A program made the translations under genes and the position numbers. The notes beneath the pieces are model-generated. The model saw only the letters and a list, made by a program, of their open reading frames with translations. It did no database searches and was not told the DNA's origin. From positions 62,001 through 126,000 of the forward strand of contig QOQV01000001.1 of NCBI GenBank assembly GCA_003327435.1: a DNA stretch of 64,000 nucleotides. The letters run 5' to 3'. Position 1 is the stretch's first letter. Each line of letters starts with the position of its first letter. Source of the DNA: Ignavibacteriota bacterium. GTDB lineage: Bacteria; Bacteroidota; Ignavibacteria; UBA10030; BY39. Below, piece by piece: positions 6,784 through 16,516 of this stretch.

Positions 6784-8535
6784 ATGAAAAGGTTAGCAAT
6801 AAAAATATTTTTTATCAGCATTCTCTCCATAACACTTGTAAAATCACAAAATTATATAAATGAACGCATAGATGATTATTCGGATGTGTTAGTAATTATA
6901 AATCAAAATAGTTCAATATCCGATAGTATAGGTAAATACTTTGCACAGGTCAGAAATATCCCAGAAATAAATTTAGTAAGGATCAATGCACCAACATACG
7001 AAGAAATTGATAGTGCAACATTTAATTCAATAAGGACACAAATAGAAAATTATATCCTTGAAAACGGTTTATTAAATCAAATCAATTATATTGTGACTAC
7101 AAAAGGGGTTCCACTTAAGATAAATCGCGGCAATACAACATCAACATCATCGCCATCTGCATCTGTGGAAAGCGAGCTGACACTTATATTAAGTTCTTAT
7201 GCAGATAAGATTGGGAAAAGCGGATATATTGTATCACCTTATTTTTTAAAAAATGAAAAATTCTCAAAAGCTAAATTCGATATATTTTTGGTGACAAGAC
7301 TTGATGGTTATAATTTTACGGATATAAAGAACTTAATTGATAAATCTAAATATTATGTATGGGTAGATACCACAATGCAATTTGTATTTGATCAGGATCC
7401 GACATGGAATACTACAATTCCATATTTAAATAATTCAATGGCTTACGCGCATTCCCTTTTAAATAATAAAGGATTAAATTCATATTTAGACAATACAACA
7501 AATTTTATAACAAACCGGACAAATATAATCGGATATACAAGCTTTGGGAGCAATGATTATAATGCCTATTTATATACTGAAAATGCAAAACCAAATTTCA
7601 GTTGGGCTCCTGGTGCAATTGCAGAAACATATGTTTCAACTTCTGGAAGAACCTTCACAAAACCTGTAGTTTATGGTCAATCACTTATAGCTGATTTAAT
7701 TGAAGAAGGAATTACTGGTGCGAAAGGATATGTTTATGAACCATACAGTAATGCAATAGCAATTGTTTGGTATTTGTTCGAAATGTACACTGAAGGATTT
7801 AATCTTGCCGAAAGTTTTTATTCTGCTTCAAGAGCTCTGTCATGGATGGATGTTATTGTTGGTGATCCAAAAATGAGAATATTTACACCAAGAACAAAAT
7901 TAAATAAATTCTTTGCTAATCGAATCGCAAATTCATTAAATATTGAAATCTTTTGGTCTACATCTGTGGAATATAAAAATGCTTACTTTATTATTGAAAG
8001 ACGCCTGGATGTACCAAATACCGAACAATTCGAATGGAAACAAATTGCAAAAGTAAAAGGCAATGGAACAACTGTTTTTCCAAAGAATTATTCTTACATA
8101 GATAAAAAAGTAAAAAATGGAAATTATTTATATAGATTAATCATTGTTGATTCATTGGGAAATGAAATATTAACTAATCCGATTTCCCTTGATGTTTTTA
8201 GAACACCAGGTGTAATTTATGAACCTGAATTACTTATGGACAACAGACCTCAAAAGTTAGAGAAAACGAAATTTATTAAAGACTATCTCACCAATTACCC
8301 AAATCCATTTAATCCATCTACAGATATTACATTCAGTATTGAAGAAGCTGGAAATGTAAAAGTGACAATTTACAATTCTTTAGGACAGGTTATCAGAACT
8401 TTAATAGATGGATATTACACAGAAGGTTCATATAACATAAATTTCAATGCATCTGGTTTGGCAAGTGGAATTTATTATTGTACACTCGAGACTAAAGAAA
8501 AATCAGTTACTAATAAAATGATATTCTTAAAGTAA
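6784..8535 (+). CDS. TIGR03790-family secreted protein with T9SS type A sorting domain
   Basis: This is a 583-residue exported protein. Residues 1-21 are a signal peptide (IFFISILSITLVKSQ). Residues about 30-390 match the TIGR03790 family as I know it: the start YSDVLVIINQNSSISDSIG, then YIVTTKGVPLKI (about 101-112), RLDGYNFTDI, and GATGAKGYVYEPY-like GITGAKGYVYEPY near 310. The last step, WMDVIVGDPKM, is also typical of the family. The function of TIGR03790 is not established; the fold resembles caspase-like/gingipain-type domains, but I cannot point to a catalytic pair with confidence. A fibronectin-like stretch (about 385-470) and a C-terminal sorting domain (NYPNPFNPSTDITF, GLASGIYYCTL) complete it. 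Confidence 0.82.
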   Translation: MKRLAIKIFFISILSITLVKSQNYINERIDDYSDVLVIINQNSSISDSIGKYFAQVRNIPEINLVRINAPTYEEIDSATFNSIRTQIENYILENGLLNQINYIVTTKGVPLKINRGNTTSTSSPSASVESELTLILSSYADKIGKSGYIVSPYFLKNEKFSKAKFDIFLVTRLDGYNFTDIKNLIDKSKYYVWVDTTMQFVFDQDPTWNTTIPYLNNSMAYAHSLLNNKGLNSYLDNTTNFITNRTNIIGYTSFGSNDYNAYLYTENAKPNFSWAPGAIAETYVSTSGRTFTKPVVYGQSLIADLIEEGITGAKGYVYEPYSNAIAIVWYLFEMYTEGFNLAESFYSASRALSWMDVIVGDPKMRIFTPRTKLNKFFANRIANSLNIEIFWSTSVEYKNAYFIIERRLDVPNTEQFEWKQIAKVKGNGTTVFPKNYSYIDKKVKNGNYLYRLIIVDSLGNEILTNPISLDVFRTPGVIYEPELLMDNRPQKLEKTKFIKDYLTNYPNPFNPSTDITFSIEEAGNVKVTIYNSLGQVIRTLIDGYYTEGSYNINFNASGLASGIYYCTLETKEKSVTNKMIFLK

Positions 8536-8541
8536 AATGTA

Positions 8542-8967
8542 ATGGAATCCGATGTCTTAAAATATAATTCCGAGTACAATGTTGTAGAAAAGTCAACACA
8601 AAACACTGTTTTTCATCCTCGCCTTGCATGGATGATATATTATAAACAGGTGCATAGTATCAAAATGGTTTGTGAAAAATTCGGGATAAGCCGAAAAACA
8701 TTCTACAAATGGTGGATGCGATATTTTAAGTCCGGATATAAAGTTGAAAGTTTATTTGACTTATCCAAAAAACCACATAATTCACCTTATACAACACCTA
8801 TCGAAATTATACAAAAAATATTGGAAGCAAGAGAATCCACAGGCTATGGAGTAAGGAAACTTAAAAACTACCTTTTGAAAAATTATAATATTCGAATTTC
8901 TGAACATACAATCTGGAAGATATTAAAGAAATATAAATTCAACGAAAAAGAAATTACCCCTAATTAG
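8542..8967 (+). CDS. Helix-turn-helix protein resembling the DNA-binding half of an IS481-type transposase
   Basis: This 141-residue protein has two helix-turn-helix units. The first is at about residues 35-60 (SIKMVCEKFGISRKTFYKWW). The second, winged type, is at about 90-135 (IIQKILEARESTGYGVRK, then ISEHTIWKILKKYKF). The arrangement is that of the N-terminal half of IS481-like transposases, but the protein ends before any DDE integrase core. No remnant of one follows in the next 40 bp, and no inverted repeats flank it. It starts 6 bp after the T9SS gene stop, so it may be co-transcribed. It could be a domesticated regulator or an IS fragment. I favour a stand-alone DNA-binding protein because both HTH units are intact. 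Confidence 0.7.
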   Translation: MESDVLKYNSEYNVVEKSTQNTVFHPRLAWMIYYKQVHSIKMVCEKFGISRKTFYKWWMRYFKSGYKVESLFDLSKKPHNSPYTTPIEIIQKILEARESTGYGVRKLKNYLLKNYNIRISEHTIWKILKKYKFNEKEITPN

Positions 8968-9006
8968 TGTCTGCATTTTTGTATTTCTTAATTTTTATCT
9001 AAACAA

Positions 9007-9918
9007 TTATTTATTTTTATTGAACAAATTTGTTTGTTTGTAATTTAAAGGGATTTTCAGTATGGGAATATCATCTGAAATTTCGGATATTAATAACCCA
9101 ATCAATATAATTCCCCCACCAAAAACTCCAGCAATTCCAATATTCTCTTTCAAAAATATATATGCTAATATTGCAGCAATGACCGGCTCGACAGTGAAAA
9201 TTACTGCAGCTTTTGTAGGCGTTGTTTCTTTCTGCCATTTCATCTGAAGAAACAGTGTTAATACTGTTGCCAATAACGATAAATATAGTAATGAAAACAA
9301 CAAATTATAATTCATCTTAAACACAATTGTTTCAAATATCAGAGCAAAGATTAAACTTAGTACACCATTTATTAGAATTTGAAAAAAAGTGATTCTGATA
9401 GGATTACTTTCCTGTGCGGCAATATCTACATATACTATATACAATGCAAAAACAATTGCACAGGATATGGTTAATCCATCACCAAAATTGAATTCGCTAC
9501 CTTTTGGAGATGTAAGCAGATACAGGCCCAATGTTACAACAATTACACCCACAACATTACCAAGTAAAGGGGCTTTCCGCTCTATGATGAACTGAAACAA
9601 AGGAGTAAAAATAACAGTCATACCAGTTAAAAAAGCTGATTTCGAAGCAGTCGTATACTGAAGTCCAATAGTTTGAGCAGCAAATCCTAAAAAAAGCAAG
9701 ATTCCTAAAATACTTGCATGTTGTAATTCTGAAAAATTAAAATTTTTAATTTGCTTGTAAAATAAAAGTAATAAAACTATTGAAGCGAAAATAAATCTGA
9801 CGGCGATAAAGAAAAGTGGTGAAATATAATCAAGCGAGCTTTTTACTATTGTGAATGTAGCACCCCAAATTAGAGTTATTGATAATAAAATTAGTTCTGC
9901 TTTTCTTTGTCTGGTCAA
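9007..9918 (-). CDS. DMT-superfamily (EamA) permease
   Basis: This integral membrane protein has ten predicted helices in two EamA repeats: the first from LILLSITLIWGATFTIV, the second from FGDGLTISCAIVFALYIVYVD. Such drug/metabolite transporters export amino acids, nucleotides or other small solutes; the substrate is not evident. I place the start at the TTG at 9918, giving 303 residues. The longer frame begins with another TTG at 10014, would overlap the DUF362 gene by 80 bp, and adds a charged tail not seen in the family. A GGA lies close upstream of the 9918 TTG, and the DUF362 stop is 16 bp before it. The C-terminal end is a short hydrophilic tail. Confidence 0.82.
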   Translation of the reverse strand: MTRQRKAELILLSITLIWGATFTIVKSSLDYISPLFFIAVRFIFASIVLLLLFYKQIKNFNFSELQHASILGILLFLGFAAQTIGLQYTTASKSAFLTGMTVIFTPLFQFIIERKAPLLGNVVGVIVVTLGLYLLTSPKGSEFNFGDGLTISCAIVFALYIVYVDIAAQESNPIRITFFQILINGVLSLIFALIFETIVFKMNYNLLFSLLYLSLLATVLTLFLQMKWQKETTPTKAAVIFTVEPVIAAILAYIFLKENIGIAGVFGGGIILIGLLISEISDDIPILKIPLNYKQTNLFNKNK

Positions 9919-9934
9919 GATTCCACAGGTATTT

Positions 9935-11023
9935 TTACATTTGAGAGTATTTCTGGAAAAGATTTCCCCACTCAGTTTCTTTTTTCCACTTTTCAAAAAC
10001 TTTTTTATCCACAAAAGGCCATCTGTAATAGTCGTGGTAAATCTCAGACCCTAATACAAACAGGTGGACCAGGGGTGTATGGAAAAATAGTTTTTGTATC
10101 CCGCGGAGGGGACCAAACCAAATAAATTTGCCGAAAAAGCTTACAGCATTATTTCCCACAGAAAAACCCCACGATTCGTTTGATATATCGTCACCAACAA
10201 TTTCTATATCTCTTGGATCTCCAATACCAAGTTTTTCTTCGTGTGCAATTTTGATATAAGGAATACTCATGGGATCAAAGCCCATCATTTTAGCTGAAAT
10301 TGCATCAATTGCCACCTGATCTCCACTTGCAAGAATGAAATTTTTAATTTCTGGTTTCATGGTTCTTGGACCAGGACCGTTACCGGCAGTTGTACCATCC
10401 ATAATTGCAAAGATTCCTGTGTGAATTTCTTTCTGAATCGCAAGTAAATCCACCAAAGTCTCATGTATCCAGCTATGTGTATAATGTCTTTTTGTATTTA
10501 ATAATCCTCCAAAAGCGTTTTTCATAGCTCCAGTAGTTGTTGTATAAATGTGACATTTGACGGTCGGGAGATGAATAATATTTTTCCCTAAAAAATACTC
10601 AGGAATATATATTCCATGTTTATAAATCTTATCCAGAACATGCATTTTTGCTTTCGGTTGAATTTTAATCCATTTCATATCCGAATCTTTGAAATTGTAA
10701 AGTACCGGAATATTATATTTTTTAAATATCGGTACATAATGGTTCAGATCTTCACCCTTAAAAGCATTTGTAACAACTGTTTTATTTTGCACACACACAA
10801 TATCTCGATAACCAGCTTCCTTCAGCCCAAGGATTGTTCCCTCCATTTGCCAGGGCGTGGTATTTGCACCTGGGAATGGGAAATGCCAGGAAATGTTATC
10901 TTTAAGTATGGTAACGCTATTCTTATCAAGATATTTTTCAAATTCTGCATTATGCATAATTTTTTTTATGTCTTCCAATACCGCTTCGGGTTTTGTTCTT
11001 ACAACTGCTACTTTTGATTTCAT
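9935..11023 (-). CDS. DUF362 domain-containing protein
   Basis: This soluble 362-residue protein has the DUF362 pattern: KSKVAVVRTKPEAVLEDI at the start, NISWHFPFPGANTTPW (about 47-62), HLPTVKCHIYTTTTGAMKN (about 151-169), and DGTTAGNGPGPRTMKP near 207. Function is not established. Some relatives carry a C-terminal 2x[4Fe-4S] ferredoxin domain, but this one has no CxxCxxC cluster and no signal peptide. It lies 4 bp after a UbiA-type prenyltransferase gene and 16 bp before the DMT permease start, so the three probably form one transcript. That neighbourhood suggests a role linked to polyprenyl or envelope metabolism, but only weakly. Confidence 0.82.
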   Translation of the reverse strand: MKSKVAVVRTKPEAVLEDIKKIMHNAEFEKYLDKNSVTILKDNISWHFPFPGANTTPWQMEGTILGLKEAGYRDIVCVQNKTVVTNAFKGEDLNHYVPIFKKYNIPVLYNFKDSDMKWIKIQPKAKMHVLDKIYKHGIYIPEYFLGKNIIHLPTVKCHIYTTTTGAMKNAFGGLLNTKRHYTHSWIHETLVDLLAIQKEIHTGIFAIMDGTTAGNGPGPRTMKPEIKNFILASGDQVAIDAISAKMMGFDPMSIPYIKIAHEEKLGIGDPRDIEIVGDDISNESWGFSVGNNAVSFFGKFIWFGPLRGIQKLFFHTPLVHLFVLGSEIYHDYYRWPFVDKKVFEKWKKETEWGNLFQKYSQM

Positions 11024-11027
11024 ATCT

Positions 11028-11909
11028 TTATTTCACATAAATTATTATACTTACAGTTAAAATCCATAACAACAAATTTATTATTATCGGTTTATCTTTG
11101 ATCAAGGTTAGTGTTGGGTTTCCTCCTTTATCAAGTTTGTGTACTAAATATAAATATCTAAATATACCATACAAAACAAATGGAACCGTATATATCAGGT
11201 TTTTAGTACCAAATTTTGTTATAGTTTCTTCAGAAATTGTATATAACGCATACGACATAACAGTGGATGCTGTTACGATGCTTATCATTTGATCCAGAAA
11301 ATGTGGGCTATAGTGACTCAAAACGGAACGATGTATATTTGCATTTAAATCAAGGGTAACTAATTCAGAACGTCTTTTACTAAACCCCAAAAACAAAGCG
11401 ATCAATATTGTACACAATATTAACCATTCTGATACAGGAACATTTATTAGAGTTGCACCTGCATAAATTCTTAATACAAAACCGGCTGATATTGCCATTA
11501 TATCAAGTACAACCACATTTTTTAAGATTAGTGTGTAAAGGATATTTAGTAAAATGTACCCCATAAGGAAAAACAAAAAATAATAATTTAATAAATAACC
11601 TGACAGCATAGATACAACTGCTAACGACAACGAAGCGATAATAGCAACCTTTATTGATAATTTTCCACTTGGCAATGGTCTTTGTGATTTCTCTGGATGC
11701 AGTTTATCTTTTTCAATATCAATAATATCATTAAAGATATATACAGCGCTTGTAATCAATGAAAAAATAAAAAAGCCAAGAATTGTATCAATTAAATCTT
11801 GAATTTGAAAAAGGTGTCCTGAAAATAACAAAGCAGCAAATATGAAAAAATTTTTAACCCATTGATGCAAACGCATCGACTGGATTATATATTTTAGTTC
11901 TTTGAACAT
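11028..11909 (-). CDS. UbiA-family prenyltransferase, decaprenyl-phosphate phosphoribosyltransferase-like
   Basis: This 293-residue membrane protein has eight or nine hydrophobic segments and the two Asp-rich UbiA features. The first is AVYIFNDIIDIEKDKLHP (about 57-74), followed by RPLPSGKLS. The start MRLHQWVKNFFIFAALLFSG resembles the DPPR synthase branch (mycobacterial UbiA, Rv3806c) more than the quinone branch. DPPR synthase transfers phosphoribose from PRPP to a polyprenyl phosphate, giving a lipid-linked ribose/arabinose donor. The gene is 3 bp from the mutase gene upstream and 4 bp from DUF362 downstream. Subfamily assignment rests on the N-terminal and Asp-box wording, so I hold it at moderate confidence; UbiA superfamily is secure. 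Confidence 0.8.
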   Translation of the reverse strand: MFKELKYIIQSMRLHQWVKNFFIFAALLFSGHLFQIQDLIDTILGFFIFSLITSAVYIFNDIIDIEKDKLHPEKSQRPLPSGKLSIKVAIIASLSLAVVSMLSGYLLNYYFLFFLMGYILLNILYTLILKNVVVLDIMAISAGFVLRIYAGATLINVPVSEWLILCTILIALFLGFSKRRSELVTLDLNANIHRSVLSHYSPHFLDQMISIVTASTVMSYALYTISEETITKFGTKNLIYTVPFVLYGIFRYLYLVHKLDKGGNPTLTLIKDKPIIINLLLWILTVSIIIYVK

Positions 11910-11912
11910 ATA

Positions 11913-13574
11913 TCAGAATACAGCCTGTTCTTCATATACACCAAAGACTTCTGCAAGTTTGTTGCATATTTCACCTAATGTAACATATGCTCTGGTACAT
12001 TCAAGAAGATATGGCATTAAGTTTCTGCCTTCAGATGCAGCATTTTTTAAATTATTTAAAGCTATTTCAACTTTTTGATTATCTCTTGATGCTCTCACTT
12101 CAGCGAGTCGTTGCCTTTGTCTCACTTCAACCTCTGGAGATATTTCGAGTATGGGAATTTCTATCTTTTCATCTTCTTCTATATATTCGTTAACACCAAC
12201 GATAATTTTTTCTTTTCTATCCAATTCCATTTGATATCTGTATGCAGCTTCTGCGATTTCTTTTTGAAAGAATCCAGCTTCAATTGCGGGGATAACACCA
12301 CCTAATGAATCTATTTTCTGGAAATACTCTTCAGCCTGTTTTTCCATCTTATCAGTTAATGCTTCTACGAAATAGCTCCCTGCAAGTGGATCGATTGTAT
12401 TAGCAACACCAATTTCGTGAGCAATAATTTGTTGAGTACGAAGAGCAATTTTGACTGCTTTTTCGGATGGTAAAGCGAGTGTCTCGTCCATTGAGTTTGT
12501 GTGTAGTGATTGTGTACCACCCAAAACGCCAGCCAAGGCTTCGAATGCGGTACGAACGATATTATTTTCAGGTTGTTGTGCTGTTAATGAACACCCGGCA
12601 GTTTGTGTATGAAATCTCAGCATCCAGGATCTTGGATTTTTTGCTTTGTATTTATTTCTCATTCGTTTCGCCCATATTCTTCGTGCTGCCCGGAATTTTG
12701 CAATCTCTTCAAAAAAGTCGAGATGTGAGTTGAAAAAGAACGAAATCCTTGGAGCAAATTCATCAACATCAAGACCACGTGCGATGCCCGCCTCAACATA
12801 AGCAAAACCGTCAGCGAGCGTGAAAGCAAGCTCCTGAACAGCAGTAGAACCAGCTTCTCTTATATGATAACCACTAACAGATATAGGATTCCACTGGGGT
12901 ACTTCCCTATTTAGATATTCAAACATATCAATAATAATTCTCATTGAAGGATTCGGCGGGAATATCCATTCTTTCTGTGCAATATACTCTTTTAAAATAT
13001 CGGCCTGAACAGTTCCCCTGAGATCTTTAAAGTTTGCACCCTGCTTTTCAGCAACAACAAGATAAAATGCCATTAAAACTGCTGCTGGTGCATTAATTGT
13101 CATTGATGTAGATATTTTGTCAAGAGGTATTCCTTTAAATAGGACTTCCATATCCGCAAGTGAGGATACTGAAACTCCACATATACCAACTTCTCCTTCA
13201 GATTGTGGATCATCAGCATCGCGACCCATAAGTGTAGGTAAATCAAAAGCAACTGATAAACCAGTTTGGCCATGTTGTAATAGATAATGGTATCTTTTGT
13301 TTGAATCTTCCGGTGTTCCGAATCCTGCAAACTGGCGCATAGTCCATAGCCTTCCACGATACATTGTTGGATGGATGCCACGAGTATATGGATATTCGCC
13401 AGGAAATCCAATGTCCGATAAATAATTTATATGTGATATATCGTCTGGTGTGTACAGTGGTTCTATATGCTCTCCAGAAATAGTTGTAAATTTTACGGGT
13501 CTTTTGGGTTCCGATTGGGCAAACTTCTTCTTCCAATCGTTTTTTGCTTTTTTTATATCCTCTATATTACTCAT
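11913..13574 (-). CDS. Methylmalonyl-CoA mutase, large (catalytic) subunit without B12-binding domain
   Basis: The family interconverts succinyl-CoA and methylmalonyl-CoA (or related acyl-CoAs) by a B12 radical mechanism. This 553-residue protein is the TIM-barrel substrate half: [23 protein letters not shown] (about 60-82), [22 protein letters not shown] (about 230-241), [18 protein letters not shown] and [11 protein letters not shown]. It ends without the DxHxxG cobalamin domain, so it needs a separate small subunit, which is not in this window. The first possible codon is TTG at 13580; I prefer the ATG two codons later. It is the first gene of a close-packed set with the prenyltransferase, DUF362 and DMT genes. 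Confidence 0.93.
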   Translation of the reverse strand: MSNIEDIKKAKNDWKKKFAQSEPKRPVKFTTISGEHIEPLYTPDDISHINYLSDIGFPGEYPYTRGIHPTMYRGRLWTMRQFAGFGTPEDSNKRYHYLLQHGQTGLSVAFDLPTLMGRDADDPQSEGEVGICGVSVSSLADMEVLFKGIPLDKISTSMTINAPAAVLMAFYLVVAEKQGANFKDLRGTVQADILKEYIAQKEWIFPPNPSMRIIIDMFEYLNREVPQWNPISVSGYHIREAGSTAVQELAFTLADGFAYVEAGIARGLDVDEFAPRISFFFNSHLDFFEEIAKFRAARRIWAKRMRNKYKAKNPRSWMLRFHTQTAGCSLTAQQPENNIVRTAFEALAGVLGGTQSLHTNSMDETLALPSEKAVKIALRTQQIIAHEIGVANTIDPLAGSYFVEALTDKMEKQAEEYFQKIDSLGGVIPAIEAGFFQKEIAEAAYRYQMELDRKEKIIVGVNEYIEEDEKIEIPILEISPEVEVRQRQRLAEVRASRDNQKVEIALNNLKNAASEGRNLMPYLLECTRAYVTLGEICNKLAEVFGVYEEQAVF

Positions 13575-13681
13575 ATCCAAATAACTCTTTTAATTGATTA
13601 TTTTTCTTAAAAGATAATACATAATTCCGATTAATTCAAAAATTTTTTATAAGTTCAGATTTCTTACATTTGCTCTAAAAA

Positions 13682-15505
13682 TTATGGTCTACCGAATCTA
13701 CGAGCTAATTCCTCAAGAGATATTTTAATGATTACAGGTCTACCATGTGGACAAACATAAGGAACTCTCGTCATAAATAGTTGCTCAATCAATGATCGCA
13801 TTTCTGTTTGATTTAATGTATCACCAAATTTAATTGCTGATTTACAGGCAAAAGATTTTGCAAGGTTTTCCCTTGGTTCCAATTTCTGTTCATACTCGTT
13901 TTCCTTATATAAATCAACAATTTCTTGAAGAATTGTTAGTTCATTGCCGGGTTTAATATCTACTGGTACACCTTCAAGAACTACAGTATTTCTTCCAAAT
14001 ATTTTAATTTCAAATCCCAATTTTTTTAAATCGTCCTGTAATATTTGTATGATTGCAAAATCACCAGCTGAAAATTCAATTGTGTGTGGAAATAAGAGTT
14101 GCTGGGAAACATTATTTTTTATTGAAAAACTTACCAAAGCTTTTTCAAAAAGAATCCTCTCGTGAGCAGCATGTTGATCAATTATCATCATACCTTCTTC
14201 GATTGGAACAATTATAAATTGATTATGAAGCTGATAACAAACTGGCGGTGTAAAAGAGAATCCAGATAATGAAATGTTGCTTTTATCAGCCTCATCCTCA
14301 GTTATATTACCCTCCTCAGAAAATATTGGTTTTATTTTCTCGATTAGATCAACCTGTATATCAGTTGACTTTCCGTCAACAAATATTTTATCAAGTTCAA
14401 CATTTTTGTTTGATGAAAATTCAGGAACTTTTTTAAATATCTGTTGAAACTTAATTTTGATATTATCATTCAAAGATTCGAACTTAACTGAAGGTATAAG
14501 ATTATTTTCAGAAAGTGTTTTTCTAACAGAAGAGTTAATTAAATGATATATGTTTCGTTCATCTTTAAACTTTACTTCTAGCTTAGATGGATGAACATTT
14601 ACATCTACTCGCCGTGGATCAATTTTAATAAAAAGGATAAAAAAAGGATAGTTATTTTTCTCGAGCATATTTTCGTATGCTTGAAAAACAGCGTGGTTCA
14701 AACTTCTATTTATAATATATCTTCTATTTAAGAATAAAAATTGTTCACTTCTACTTTTTTTAGAGAAATCCGGTTTGCTTATATATCCACTGACAGACAA
14801 ACCTATTCTTTCATACCCTTCAGGATCATTTTCAATTAACATTAAAGCTTCTTGCAGATTTTTACCGAATATATCTACTATTCGTTCATCAAGCTGTTGA
14901 GGTCTTAAATCAAGAACTGTTTCCCCATCACTTATAAATTTCATTTCCAACTCTGAATAGGAAAGGGCTATTCTAACAAACACATCAAAAATATGTTTAA
15001 ACTCCACATTATTACTTTTTAAAAACTCTCTTCTGGCTGGAGTATTAAAAAACAGGTTTTTCACACTGATGGATGTACCTTTCTCGAAACTCGTTTTGGT
15101 TACTTCTTTAATAACAATACCTTCAACTGATACTTTTGTTGCAATTTCATCTTCCTCCGTTTTTGTTATCATATCAACTTGGGAAACAGCCGCTATAGAA
15201 GCCAATGCTTCGCCCCTGAAACCTAAAGTTGTAATTTGTTCAAGATCTTCCAATGTTTGAATCTTACTGGTTGAATGTCGTTGGAAAGCAATAACAGCAT
15301 CGTCTTCGCTCATTCCACATCCATTATCAACAATCTGAATTAGCTTTTTACCAGCATCTTTTATTATAAGTGTAATTTTTGTAGCACCTGCATCAATGGA
15401 ATTTTCGAGCAATTCTTTCACAACTGATGCTGGTCGCTGAATTACTTCGCCAGCAGCAATTTTACTTGCAAGATTTTCAGGTAAAATATTTATCTTATTT
15501 CTCAA
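13682..15505 (-). CDS. mutL: DNA mismatch repair endonuclease MutL
   Basis: MutL couples mismatch recognition by MutS to strand incision. Over 607 residues the GHKL ATPase domain is first: LPENLASKIAAGEVIQRPAS, ELLENSIDAGATKI, DNGCGM and GFRGEALASI (about 8-105). A linker of low conservation follows, then the C-terminal dimerisation domain. That domain contains DQHAAHERILFE (about 439-450), FACKSAIKFGD and CPHGRP, which are the metal-binding endonuclease motifs of MutL proteins from organisms without MutH. The start is a TTG at 15505 with GGAG 9 bases upstream, because no ATG lies ahead of the conserved LPEN. The gene overlaps the dipeptide epimerase gene by 11 bp. Confidence 0.96.
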   Translation of the reverse strand: MRNKINILPENLASKIAAGEVIQRPASVVKELLENSIDAGATKITLIIKDAGKKLIQIVDNGCGMSEDDAVIAFQRHSTSKIQTLEDLEQITTLGFRGEALASIAAVSQVDMITKTEEDEIATKVSVEGIVIKEVTKTSFEKGTSISVKNLFFNTPARREFLKSNNVEFKHIFDVFVRIALSYSELEMKFISDGETVLDLRPQQLDERIVDIFGKNLQEALMLIENDPEGYERIGLSVSGYISKPDFSKKSRSEQFLFLNRRYIINRSLNHAVFQAYENMLEKNNYPFFILFIKIDPRRVDVNVHPSKLEVKFKDERNIYHLINSSVRKTLSENNLIPSVKFESLNDNIKIKFQQIFKKVPEFSSNKNVELDKIFVDGKSTDIQVDLIEKIKPIFSEEGNITEDEADKSNISLSGFSFTPPVCYQLHNQFIIVPIEEGMMIIDQHAAHERILFEKALVSFSIKNNVSQQLLFPHTIEFSAGDFAIIQILQDDLKKLGFEIKIFGRNTVVLEGVPVDIKPGNELTILQEIVDLYKENEYEQKLEPRENLAKSFACKSAIKFGDTLNQTEMRSLIEQLFMTRVPYVCPHGRPVIIKISLEELARRFGRP

Positions 15506-16508
15506 TTTTCATTACTCCTATTCCAGGTTCGTTTATGAGTTTTAATTCTCCTTCTTTGCAAATAACACCTGTATATGGATCATTGTTTATTAAAAGATTT
15601 CCATCGAGATCAATGTAATCAACCATAGAAGCAAGTTGTGCAGCTGCCGATATACCAATTGAACTCTCAATCATACATCCCAACATAATCTTAAGATTTA
15701 GATAGCGTGCTACCTGAATCATCAAATATGCATTAAAAATTCCACCACATTTGGATAGTTTAATATTTATCCCGTCAAAATAATCTTTTACCAAAATCAA
15801 ATCTTCAAAAGTTTTACAATTTTCATCTGCAAAAATTGGAATTGTTGTTTGTTCTCTTAATCTGTTATTTTCATACAACATTTCTGATGGTAAAGGTTGC
15901 TCTATAAGTTCTATATTGTTATCTTCTAAATATTTTATAAGTTCGATAGCTTTATTTAAATTTTTCCAGCCTTCGTTAACATCAATGCGTAAGGGCTTAT
16001 CGGTATATCTACGAATAGTTTGTATAATTTTTATATCATCCTCACAACCTAATTTAATTTTTAATACTTTGAATTCGTGTGCCTCATCAAGTTTTCTCTC
16101 AATATTTTCAGTTGTATCGATTCCTATTGTAAAAGAAGTATTAATTATTTTATCCGATGTTAGTCCGAAGTATTGCCACAAAGGAAGATTTAATTTTTTT
16201 GTGTGAAGGTCATAAAGAGCGATATCGACTGCTGATTTTGCTGAATAGTTTCCGTTCAAATTATTTAACATTTGTAATGTGGTATATAAACTCATATTTT
16301 CAGAAATCAACTTATTAAATTCATTTAAAAAATTTTTTACAGTTTCGACCGATTCGCTGTACCTTGGACTTGGTGCTGCTTCTCCTAAACCGTAAAATCC
16401 ATCATCTTCAAGCTTCACAATTACTCTTTTAACATTTTTCTTACTTTCTCGAGCTGTTACAAAAGTGTGTCTCAAATATAATTCTATTTCTTCCCAGGAA
16501 ATATTCAT
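15495..16508 (-). CDS. L-Ala-D/L-Glu dipeptide epimerase (enolase superfamily)
   Basis: The enzyme epimerises L-Ala-D-Glu from peptidoglycan turnover, or related dipeptides. It has 337 residues. The enolase-fold capping domain (about 1-120, GLGEAAPSPRY) is followed by the barrel. Catalytic KxK is at VLKIKLG (K150, K152). Metal ligands lie in LRIDVNEG (D176), LIEQPLP (E203) and IFADEN (D228), and the second-face lysine in INIKLSKCGG (about K250-K253). The substrate may differ within the superfamily, since ycjG-like enzymes vary. It is translated in the frame just ahead of mutL (11 bp overlap) and 8 bp after ftsY. Confidence 0.88.
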   Translation of the reverse strand: MNISWEEIELYLRHTFVTARESKKNVKRVIVKLEDDGFYGLGEAAPSPRYSESVETVKNFLNEFNKLISENMSLYTTLQMLNNLNGNYSAKSAVDIALYDLHTKKLNLPLWQYFGLTSDKIINTSFTIGIDTTENIERKLDEAHEFKVLKIKLGCEDDIKIIQTIRRYTDKPLRIDVNEGWKNLNKAIELIKYLEDNNIELIEQPLPSEMLYENNRLREQTTIPIFADENCKTFEDLILVKDYFDGINIKLSKCGGIFNAYLMIQVARYLNLKIMLGCMIESSIGISAAAQLASMVDYIDLDGNLLINNDPYTGVICKEGELKLINEPGIGVMKIEK

Positions 16509-16516
16509 GGTAATAT

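Noticed and set aside
8536-9006. Insertion sequence around the transposase-like HTH gene
   Set aside because: No DDE core, inverted repeats or target duplication could be seen within the short flanks.
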